Shown: positions 42,167 through 48,306 of the stretch, one piece after another | Position numbering within the stretch: the first letter of the stretch is position 1 | How the letters are laid out: every line of letters begins with the position of its first letter | NCBI GenBank assembly: GCA_943350395.1 | Contig: CALRAD010000003.1 | Location: 45,044 to 109,043, forward strand | DNA from: Candidatus Peribacteria bacterium | GTDB lineage: Bacteria; Patescibacteriota; Gracilibacteria; Peribacterales; Peribacteraceae | DNA: 64,000 nucleotides | Direction: 5' to 3' | Translations under genes and position numbers: made by a program | The notes under the pieces: generated by a model | Database searches by the model: none | What the model was told of the DNA's origin: nothing | Seen by the model: the letters and a program-made list of their open reading frames with translations, nothing else

Positions 42167-43801
42167 GTGCCGCAGTCGGAGAAAACACCGGTGTCGTTGC
42201 TCACCGTTTTCATCACGGGTGAGCATGCATCGCCAAAGCAGCTCCTGAGCGCCGTGCGAAAATCTGCAGGTCCATTTTTGATGGTTCTCGGTCCCGAGAG
42301 TCTGCTTGGTCTTGATGATGATGCAATACGGAAAGTCTTTTCGGATTCCAAAGCGCTCAATGCGGATCGGCGAATCGTGCTTGCCACGAAAGATGTTCGT
42401 GCGATCGATGCTGCGAAGGAGGCAGGCTGGCAGACGGTTTCCGGCATACGGGAACTTAAAATGCTCCTTCGGTCTCATTCGTCGCTACCGGAAGCAATTC
42501 GCGCATTCAGCCCTGTCTCATGGAGGAGAGACATCCGTTCCAGATTGCAGCTTGTCGGACTGCTTTCACTCCCGAAACTTCGCATCTGGTCACTGCTCAT
42601 TTTAAGTGCCGTTGCATTCCTGTACGTATTCTTCCGTTTTCTTCCGTCAGCGACGATCCGCATTTGGTCCAATCAGGAGACCGTAACTTTTACAACCAAC
42701 GTTTTTTTGGTTGAGTCCGGCGCAACGCTTCCAGTTCCTCCCGATCGGGTGAAGTCGTTGCCCCTTCGCAGGCTCACCGTTCATATCGACCGCACGATCA
42801 CCTACGATCAGATCAGTAAGAATTTCACGGGAACGAATGCTCAGATGACGGTGACGATCTATAACGAAGCAGACGAGTCATATTCCCTTCGAAAGCACTC
42901 AAGGATCTTCAATCAGGCAGGCATGCGTTTTCGACTTCAGGAGGATCTGATCCTTGCGCCGCACACTAAACAGGAGGTTCGTACAGTTGCGGATCCCATC
43001 GATCAGTTTGGCGAAGTACTCGGAGAGCGTGGTAACGTTCCTGCGGGCATTAAGTGGGATTTCATCGGGCTCTCCGAGAGGGAAAGAGCACTCGTGTACG
43101 GTAGAAATGAGAAACCTGCGACCGGCGGCGTGACGTCGTACGTCAATACGCTTTCAAGAGATGATATGATCGGTTCCGCGAAGCATCCGGGAGCGAAACA
43201 ACGTCTTGAACAAGAATTGCTGATGGTAGCAAAGCAGCAGGTCGAGGATCAGCGAATTGGAGACAATAATCAAAGCGGTACTCACTATGTTCAATTGCAG
43301 AGGGAAGACCTTACGAAGACCGTTTTCAGCAATTTTCAGTTATCCGAGTCGTTCATCGGTCAAAACGTCAATTCAGTGCCTGTTTCAGGGAGCGTCGACT
43401 ATACGGTCGTTCTTTACGACGAAAACCTTCTTTTAGAACTTCTGAAAGGGGAGGCGACTGACCGAGTGCCAGCGGACAAAACCATTTCGCTTCGTTCGCT
43501 GTCGAAAGACAATATGGATCTGCATGTCATCCCACCGTGGGATGATGATCTGCTCTGGATTAAGATCACTGCAGATTTGACGTACACGCAACGCTATGTG
43601 TTAAACCCTCTTACGCCGGTCGGTGCAAAGTTCGGGAAATATATTCGAGACAGTGTCGAAGGCAAAGACATTACCGAAGCGAAGCGGGTGATCAAGAACC
43701 TTCCGGAAGTCAGCAAAGTCGAGATAAGCATTTGGCCGCCGTGGGCATACACACTGCCGGAGATTGGTTCGTCGATCAGCATTATTGAGGAAGAGGAATA
43801 A
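42167..43801 (+). CDS. Membrane-anchored baseplate-J-like surface protein
   Basis: The 544-residue protein has a cytoplasmic N-terminal domain (about 1-125, with strand-helix units such as SLLTVFITGEHA and PFLMVLGPESLL) and a single membrane helix (about 142-160, IWSLLILSAVAFLYVFFRF). A large beta-rich extracellular part follows. Within it, TNAQMTVTIYNEADESYSLR, RIFNQAGMRFRLQEDLIL and GNVPAGIKW resemble the baseplate J-like domain annotated on many CPR surface proteins. The GTG start is preferred because MPQSEKTPVSLL is preceded by CATACT (42154-42159) seven bases upstream. Function is unknown; a pilus or envelope role is plausible. Confidence 0.75.
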   Translation: MPQSEKTPVSLLTVFITGEHASPKQLLSAVRKSAGPFLMVLGPESLLGLDDDAIRKVFSDSKALNADRRIVLATKDVRAIDAAKEAGWQTVSGIRELKMLLRSHSSLPEAIRAFSPVSWRRDIRSRLQLVGLLSLPKLRIWSLLILSAVAFLYVFFRFLPSATIRIWSNQETVTFTTNVFLVESGATLPVPPDRVKSLPLRRLTVHIDRTITYDQISKNFTGTNAQMTVTIYNEADESYSLRKHSRIFNQAGMRFRLQEDLILAPHTKQEVRTVADPIDQFGEVLGERGNVPAGIKWDFIGLSERERALVYGRNEKPATGGVTSYVNTLSRDDMIGSAKHPGAKQRLEQELLMVAKQQVEDQRIGDNNQSGTHYVQLQREDLTKTVFSNFQLSESFIGQNVNSVPVSGSVDYTVVLYDENLLLELLKGEATDRVPADKTISLRSLSKDNMDLHVIPPWDDDLLWIKITADLTYTQRYVLNPLTPVGAKFGKYIRDSVEGKDITEAKRVIKNLPEVSKVEISIWPPWAYTLPEIGSSISIIEEEE

Positions 43802-43812
43802 AAGAGGGCCAT

Positions 43813-43848
43813 TGAATGATGTACAAGATACATTGTGCATCATTCAAG
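43813..43848. terminator. Long hairpin after the baseplate-J-like gene
   Basis: TTGAATGATG (43813-43822) and CATCATTCAA (43839-43848) are exact complements, and ACAA/TTGT extends the stem after one mismatch, leaving a six-base loop. It starts 11 bases after the stop codon. No T-run follows, so it is either a factor-dependent end or an RNA-stabilising structure. Confidence 0.6.
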
Positions 43849-43937
43849 AGACAGGCTGATTCTCTCCCCTTTCTATGGTTTTCTCAGTCTGAGATTCAAA
43901 AATAAACAATAATGCGTTGTATTTGCAGCAGTACTTG

Positions 43938-43982
43938 TTGTGCACAGACATGTGGATAACCCGGAATCGACGATGTGGATTA
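43938..43982. other. Cluster of DnaA-box-like 9-mers in convergent intergenic space
   Basis: The 236-base gap between two convergent stop codons contains TGTGGATAA (43951-43959, a perfect DnaA box on the minus strand), TGTGGATTA (43974-43982, one change) and TTGTGCACA (43938-43946, one change). The area from 43890 to 43940 is AT-rich. No gene is seen in the gap. dnaA and dnaN are not adjacent, so this may be a regulatory titration site, an origin, or chance. Confidence 0.35.
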
Positions 43983-44037
43983 TTAGTGTCCGATGCTATG
44001 AAGTCTGATCCCCTTTTCTTCTGTCTTACAGTACTTT

Positions 44038-44763
44038 TCAGAGGCCAGTTCCAAGGATTAGGCTGAGAAGAAGCAGTAGAACCGGCTGGTGAAGCATGTA
44101 GATAAGAAGTGATTGTTTCGAAATCGCTTCGATGATCGCTTTCTGCTTGGTTTTCAAACCTGTAGGAACAAACCATCGTGTCCCGGATGTTCCGTAACCG
44201 TATCCAAGCGCCATACCAATAAGACTGATGCCAAACCAGGGTAGAAGAGGAAAGTAGTCCACGGACTCGAAACCTGCGGGTAAAAACCCAAGAGGAAGAA
44301 GCAGCGATGTGTCGACTGTTGTTCCTTTCGTAGAAATCCCAACCCAGAGGATTAGAAGCCCGATGAGGAGGTTGAGGCGTCGAAGCGGGGCGAAGAGCGG
44401 GAGAAGCACCGTCGTGCCTGCGATGAGATGCAGGATGCCGAATCGAACGTAGGTTGGAGGATCGAAGGCATACGTCACGATGCTGATGACAGCAGCGTAG
44501 GCGAGGATACGTAGTCCCCTTTTCAGGAATTTTCCGTACTGCGGGCTTGCTTCCCATGAAAGAGTGAAACAGAGTCCGGTGAGCAGGAGAAACATCCCTG
44601 CAGAGATCTTTTCGAGCACCGACCAAAACATTCCATACAGATTTGTTTCAAACTCATAGTAGATCTGCAGGTCGTACGCGAGATGGTAGGCGACCATGAG
44701 CACGATCGCGATGACGCGCAGGCAATCTATTTCGATGAAACGCTCGCGGGGTTTTTGCATCAC
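44038..44763 (-). CDS. DUF1624-type membrane acyltransferase-like protein
   Basis: The 241-residue protein starts with two methionines and then RERFIEIDCLRVIAIVLMVA, followed by YHLAYDL. This pattern is typical of DUF1624/heparan-alpha-glucosaminide acetyltransferase-like proteins. About seven membrane helices follow (50-66, 82-100, 108-125, 130-146, 170-190, 222-240). The histidine in MVAYHLAYDL would be the acyl-transfer residue by analogy. The GTG at 44763 is six bases from TACAAT, so translation probably begins there. It is divergent from the damage-response-like locus at 44.8 kb. Confidence 0.78.
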   Translation of the reverse strand: MMQKPRERFIEIDCLRVIAIVLMVAYHLAYDLQIYYEFETNLYGMFWSVLEKISAGMFLLLTGLCFTLSWEASPQYGKFLKRGLRILAYAAVISIVTYAFDPPTYVRFGILHLIAGTTVLLPLFAPLRRLNLLIGLLILWVGISTKGTTVDTSLLLPLGFLPAGFESVDYFPLLPWFGISLIGMALGYGYGTSGTRWFVPTGLKTKQKAIIEAISKQSLLIYMLHQPVLLLLLSLILGTGL

Positions 44764-44821
44764 CAGGGGATTGTAGCCTTGTATCAGGATGCAGATGTTC
44801 TCAGGTGTCTATTTCTTTTGA

Positions 44822-44849
44822 TTGCTTTTAGGGTGTACGAGTGTACACT
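44822..44849 (+). promoter_or_regulatory. Promoter with LexA-like operator GTGTAC-N4-GTACAC
   Basis: TTGCTT (44822-44827), a 16-base spacer and TACACT (44844-44849) form a promoter whose -10 ends six bases before ATG 44856. The palindrome GTGTAC-GAGT-GTACAC (44833-44848) covers the spacer and most of the -10, so a bound repressor would block polymerase. The same half-sites occur twice upstream of recA (59001-59016 and 59084-59099). Confidence 0.7.
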
Positions 44850-44855
44850 CATGAC

Positions 44856-45116
44856 ATGACGATGACTTCGCGGATTCCACAGGCTCTCGACCGCAAGAAG
44901 ATGATTCTCGACTGCAGAGACATGAACTTCGATATTCCCTCCTCCGAAGGAATCGCGGACTCCGTGATCGCCTGGGTCATGAGTTTTCCGCAGAGGAATG
45001 CGATGCATGTGTATCTCCCCTCCTCCGCTCCTTCGGTGCGCAGGCTCCAGTGCACGCTGCAGGGCCTCGGATGCGCCGTTTCCCGTGTAACAAAATGTCT
45101 TCCGTCCCGTTTATAA
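44856..45116 (+). CDS. Small protein, predicted member of the recA operator regulon
   Basis: The 86-residue protein begins MTMTSRIPQALDRKKMILDC and continues DMNFDIPSSEGIADSVIAWV, with a C-terminal part LPSSAPSVRRLQCTLQGLGC ending in basic residues. It has no membrane helix and no motif that I recognise. Its short length, lack of homology and operator fit a small damage-induced regulator or division inhibitor, but that is inference from context only. It is followed six bases later by a 32-residue membrane peptide. Confidence 0.65.
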   Translation: MTMTSRIPQALDRKKMILDCRDMNFDIPSSEGIADSVIAWVMSFPQRNAMHVYLPSSAPSVRRLQCTLQGLGCAVSRVTKCLPSRL

Positions 45117-45122
45117 GATCCA

Positions 45123-45221
45123 ATGTCAAAAAAAGCGTACACCGCCGTCGGCAAAGCATTTCTCCTCTCAGCGGCCCTCGTGTCCGCACCGGCGCTGATG
45201 CTCAGGTTTTGGGTGATGTAG
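45123..45221 (+). CDS. Tiny membrane peptide 1 (32 aa)
   Basis: The peptide starts MSKKAYTAVGKAFLLSAAL and ends MLRFWVM, giving a basic N-terminus and one hydrophobic helix. It lies six bases after the stop of the 86-residue gene and may be co-transcribed with it under the LexA-like operator; a TATAAG sequence five bases upstream could also drive it alone. It shares M-S-x-K/R-A-Y-x-x-V/I-G-x-A-F-x-L-S and a late L-R with the peptide at 45881-45979. Size and topology recall SOS-induced membrane toxins such as TisB, but no sequence similarity to TisB is claimed. Confidence 0.55.
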   Translation: MSKKAYTAVGKAFLLSAALVSAPALMLRFWVM

Positions 45222-45282
45222 ACGAGGATTATTGGAGAACAAGGAGGGTGGGGGTGATTTTTGAGTTCCTTCGGTCTGTTTT

Positions 45283-45654
45283 ATGAAGCGCAATCATCAG
45301 TATTGGATTTACATGCTGCAATGCAGTGATGGGACGTATTACACGGGAGTGACAAATAACATCGAACGTCGATTCGCTGAGCATCAGAACGGTTTGCATG
45401 TTGAATCGTATACGTTTATGCGCAGGCCTTTATGTTTGGTCTATGCTTCTGAGTTTCAGTATGTTCAGGATGCGATCTCTGCAGAGAAACGACTGAAGAA
45501 ATGGAGTCATGCGAAGAAGCAGGCTGTTATTGATGGCAGGCTCGAATTGTTACCGGATTTGGCGAGGAAAGACTTCTCGATACGCTCCGCTGCGGCGGAG
45601 CTACTCGAAGTGACACAAATCAGTACGCCCTTGCGGTGGGGCTACTCGAAGTGA
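45283..45654 (+). CDS. GIY-YIG nuclease with repeat-encoded C-terminus
   Basis: The 123-residue protein is a single-domain GIY-YIG endonuclease (UPF0213/YhbQ-like): YWIYMLQCSDGTYYTGVTNN, ERRFAEHQNG with the catalytic Arg, YTFMRRPLCLVYASEF and AEKRLKKWSHAKKQAVI with the catalytic Glu. After residue 96 the chain reads DFSIRSAAAELLEVTQISTP, which is the translation of the TTCTCGATACG palindromic element starting at 45574. The element thus supplies the last 26 residues or so and the stop codon. No clear -10 lies near the ATG. It sits between the tiny-peptide genes. Confidence 0.88.
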   Translation: MKRNHQYWIYMLQCSDGTYYTGVTNNIERRFAEHQNGLHVESYTFMRRPLCLVYASEFQYVQDAISAEKRLKKWSHAKKQAVIDGRLELLPDLARKDFSIRSAAAELLEVTQISTPLRWGYSK

Positions 45655-45722
45655 CACAGTCATAGGTGTCTCAGTTGTGTCAGTTCGAGTAGCCCCGAGC
45701 CTCTGCGAGGGCGTATCGAGAA
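45574..45722 (+). repeat. TTCTCGATACG palindromic element, copy 2 (expanded)
   Basis: The outer arms TTCTCGATACG (45574-45584) and CGTATCGAGAA (45712-45722) are exact complements. Relative to copies at 7430 and 53169 the left arm module (CTACTCGAAGTGACACA) is duplicated, giving 149 bases. Its left part is translated as the tail of the GIY-YIG nuclease. Confidence 0.92.
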
Positions 45723-45729
45723 CCGTAGC

Positions 45730-45748
45730 GGATTTATGTAATAAATCC
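45730..45748. repeat. GGATTTAT hairpin
   Basis: GGATTTAT-GTA-ATAAATCC is a perfect 8-bp inverted repeat seven bases after the palindromic element and 23 bases before the first of two tiny peptide genes. It could end the upstream transcript; no T-run follows. Confidence 0.5.
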
Positions 45749-45771
45749 CCCGCTCCCTCGTCTTCTAGGGT

Positions 45772-45867
45772 ATGCGTACTCATGCATACCCCCACATCGG
45801 CGGACTGGCTCTCTTCTTCCTTATTGCATTCGCGGGTGCACTTGCACTCGTTCTCGGCGGTATTTGA
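45772..45867 (+). CDS. Tiny membrane peptide 2 (31 aa)
   Basis: The peptide starts MRTHAYPHIGGLALFFLIAF and ends in ALVLGGI, so it is one hydrophobic helix with a short polar start. It shares M-x-x-(H/K/R)-A-Y-x-x-I-G with peptides 1 and 3, at the same positions counted from the N-terminus. It ends 14 bases before peptide 3. The nearest -10-like sequence, TAGGGT, directly abuts the ATG, so its expression signal is unclear. Reality rests on the paralogy. Confidence 0.5.
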   Translation: MRTHAYPHIGGLALFFLIAFAGALALVLGGI

Positions 45868-45880
45868 TCCCCCTATGATC

Positions 45881-45979
45881 ATGTCCACACGTGCATACAG
45901 AGGCATTGGCATAGCATTCGGTCTTTCGCTTCTCATTATCACCGCTACCGCGGTGGTTTTGAGGGGGTTGGTGGGGTAA
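45881..45979 (+). CDS. Tiny membrane peptide 3 (32 aa)
   Basis: The peptide starts MSTRAYRGIGIAFGLSLLII and ends VLRGLVG. It aligns over its full length with peptide 1: both have 32 residues, about 14 are identical, and many changes are conservative. An in-frame ATG at 45875 would add two residues (MI). Its stop abuts the stop of convergent tyrS. A longer frame of about 100 codons runs through this region but has no homology. Confidence 0.52.
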   Translation: MSTRAYRGIGIAFGLSLLIITATAVVLRGLVG

Positions 45980-47302
45980 TCAATGTATTCTTATAAACTT
46001 CCTCTTCCCTACCTTCACTACCCCTTCTTCTGCTTTTGCCTCAACAGATGTCACAACAACTTCATTTACCTTCACTCCTCCCTGTTCGATAAGTCTTCGT
46101 GCTTCGGATTTGCTTGAAACGGTGCCGCTTGCAAGCAAAGCATCGATCAGCGACTCCCCTTTCTTCGCCTTATATTCAGGCATGTCTTCAGGAACGCCTT
46201 TGTTCTTGAAGACATTCTCGAAAGCCGTTTCTGCAGCCTCCGCTGCCTCCGCGCTGTGGTACATGGTTACGATCTCGCGTGCGAGGCGCATTTTCAGATT
46301 TTTTGGATTTTCTTTGCCGTCTTTCAGCGCTTTCTCGGCTGCTTTCACGTCCGTCATTGGCAAGTCTGTGCAGCACTCCATGTACAAGGGAATAAGTGCG
46401 TCGGGCATCGACAGGATGCGACCGTACATTTCTTCCGCAGAGTCCGTGAGGTATACGCAGTTGTTATAAGTTTTGCTCATTTTCCGGCCGTCGGTGCCTT
46501 CGATCAGTTTTGTCGTGAGGACGAACTTGTCGCGTTTCTTGTACTTTTTTTGCAGCTTACGGCCACAGAGCATATTGAAAAGTTGGTCATTCCCTCCAAT
46601 TTCACAATCAACATCAAGCATAACGGAATCGTAAGCTTGGAACATCGGATACATGATTTCCATTGAAGTGACAGGATTTGGAGGTGGAATAATCGTTTCT
46701 TTCGTGCAGAGAGTCTTTTTCCCGCAATGACTGCATACAATTTCTAAAGTTTCAATTTCTGCATTCTCTTTGTCTTCGGTGCTTTGGAATTGAATGGGAG
46801 AGTCGCTAAGTTCTTTGCAATGTTGACAAATGACTTTCCATTTCATTCTTTCCCTAAACATATCTCTTTGCATCATTTGCTGCACTGTAAAATGGCTTGC
46901 TAGACGCATGAAATCGAGAGCAGTTTCCTTGTCATACCATTCGCTGTTGAATCGGATTTCGACTTTTGAGAAATCAAGAATTTTTCCTGCTTGTGCTTTG
47001 TAATCCTGGAAATTTTTCTCAATCTGTTCACGAGTCAATGTTTCACGCAGTTCACTTCTCCCTGTCGGATCTCCTATAGTTGCCGTAAAACTGCCAATCA
47101 AAAAAATCACCTCGTGTCCCGCATCCGCGAAGGCCTTCAGTTTGCGGAGAGGGACTGAATGTCCAAGATGTAATTTGGTGCCAGTCGGATCTATTCCGAG
47201 GTATAGACGCAGCGGCTTGCCGGATTTCAGCTTCTCTTCAGCGAGCTTTCTTGGCACAACGTCCGATACTGCCCGTGTTAAAAGTTCATCATTGGATGTC
47301 AT
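45980..47302 (-). CDS. tyrS: Tyrosyl-tRNA synthetase with CxxC...CxxC insertion
   Basis: TyrRS charges tRNA-Tyr. The 440-residue protein has the HIGH-type motif KLHLGHSVPL (about 43-52), IGDPTGRSE, YDSVMLDVDCEIGGNDQLFN, the KMSKS-type loop GRKMSKTYNN (275-284) and a C-terminal S4 domain (LIDALLASGTVSSKSEARRL). Between RDMFRERMK (147-154) and TSMEIMYPMFQAYDSV (212 onwards) lies an insertion of about 50 residues with CQHC (159-162) and CSHC (190-193), which looks like a zinc ribbon. Standard TyrRS lacks this. The start at 47302 has no good -10; AGGGAG stands too close to the ATG for a normal Shine-Dalgarno. Confidence 0.95.
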   Translation of the reverse strand: MTSNDELLTRAVSDVVPRKLAEEKLKSGKPLRLYLGIDPTGTKLHLGHSVPLRKLKAFADAGHEVIFLIGSFTATIGDPTGRSELRETLTREQIEKNFQDYKAQAGKILDFSKVEIRFNSEWYDKETALDFMRLASHFTVQQMMQRDMFRERMKWKVICQHCKELSDSPIQFQSTEDKENAEIETLEIVCSHCGKKTLCTKETIIPPPNPVTSMEIMYPMFQAYDSVMLDVDCEIGGNDQLFNMLCGRKLQKKYKKRDKFVLTTKLIEGTDGRKMSKTYNNCVYLTDSAEEMYGRILSMPDALIPLYMECCTDLPMTDVKAAEKALKDGKENPKNLKMRLAREIVTMYHSAEAAEAAETAFENVFKNKGVPEDMPEYKAKKGESLIDALLASGTVSSKSEARRLIEQGGVKVNEVVVTSVEAKAEEGVVKVGKRKFIRIH

Positions 47303-47331
47303 TACTCCCTAGAGTGCGGCATAGTAGGCCC

Positions 47332-48306
47332 ATGCGTCAAACTTCATCATCAATTCCGACCGAAACCGAGTGGCTCGAAGCGCCTTCGGGCGGCGGTATG
47401 CGCTTAGATCTCCTCCTTGCGACGATTCCGGAGGTCAAGAGCAGGAATGCCGCGCAGAAAATGATCGAAGCCGGGCGGGTGCGTATCAGCGGAAAGAAGG
47501 AACTGAGGTCGTCACGGATACTGAGAGCAAACGATTGTGTCGAATACATGTTGCCGGCACCTGATGCGGTTCCGGCGGAAGCAGGAGTCGATCTGCACTT
47601 GAGCGTGCTTCATGAAGACGATGATTGTTTCGTGATTGAGAAGCCCGCAGGGATCGCAGTGCACACGGGAAACGGAATGTCCCGGAATGACACGACGATC
47701 TTGGACGGTCTTCGTTTTCTCTTTCGGAAACGAAAACTCCCTTTCTCGGTTTCCGAAGTGCTGGTCCATCGGCTCGACAAAGAAACGACCGGGTGCCTTC
47801 TCATCGCAAAGAATCCGAAAGCGCATATGGCGCTTCAGAAACAATTTGAGAAACGCACGGTCTCGAAGTTCTATCTTGCACTCGTTTCCGGCGTCCCCTC
47901 TCCCGCGGCCGCAATGATCGATGCGCCGATTGGCAGGCACACGGGTGACCGAACCAAAATGTCGATCATCCAGACCGGAAAGACGAGAAATGCCGCGACG
48001 ACGTACCGAACGCTCACGACGTCGAATGGCATGTCTCTGCTGTCCTGCGAACTGCACACTGGACGCACGCACCAGATTCGCGTTCACCTCCTGAGCATCG
48101 GTCATCCGATTCTCGGGGACGCAAAGTATGAAACGATGAAGTCACTCAAGATGACGGCTCTGATGCAGATTGATTTTCTCTGTCTGCACGCATGGAAGCT
48201 GAGCTTCGTATCACCGACGTCGAAGAAAAAAATCTCCGTGAGCTGTCAGCTTCCGAAGAAATTCGAGAATTTTCTGTCGGAACACGACATGAAACTTACG
48301 GTCTGA
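47332..48306 (+). CDS. RluA-family 23S/tRNA pseudouridine synthase
   Basis: RluA-family enzymes isomerise uridines in 23S rRNA or tRNA. The 324-residue protein has an N-terminal S4 domain (RLDLLLATIPEVKSRNAAQK, GRVRISGKK), then FVIEKPAGIAVHTG, the catalytic HRLDKETTGCLL, KFYLALVSG and LHTGRTHQIRVHLLSIGHPI. The layout matches RluD, but the target cannot be assigned from sequence. CATAGT (47320-47325) lies six bases before ATG 47332; the upstream in-frame extension is without homology. The 3' end overlaps the convergent FecR gene by 11 bases. Confidence 0.93.
   Translation: MRQTSSSIPTETEWLEAPSGGGMRLDLLLATIPEVKSRNAAQKMIEAGRVRISGKKELRSSRILRANDCVEYMLPAPDAVPAEAGVDLHLSVLHEDDDCFVIEKPAGIAVHTGNGMSRNDTTILDGLRFLFRKRKLPFSVSEVLVHRLDKETTGCLLIAKNPKAHMALQKQFEKRTVSKFYLALVSGVPSPAAAMIDAPIGRHTGDRTKMSIIQTGKTRNAATTYRTLTTSNGMSLLSCELHTGRTHQIRVHLLSIGHPILGDAKYETMKSLKMTALMQIDFLCLHAWKLSFVSPTSKKKISVSCQLPKKFENFLSEHDMKLTV

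Noticed and set aside
43802-44037. Definite chromosomal origin
   Set aside because: Three DnaA-box-like 9-mers are suggestive, but no dnaA, dnaN or skew information is available, so it is kept only as an observation.
45283-45654. Homing endonuclease in an intron
   Set aside because: The GIY-YIG protein is a short single-domain enzyme in an intergenic locus; no interrupted gene or intron fold surrounds it.
45677-45979. A 100-codon frame covering the tiny peptide region
   Set aside because: Its first two thirds translate the palindromic repeat and intergenic sequence; only its last 32 codons resemble another peptide in the locus, so the short form is preferred.
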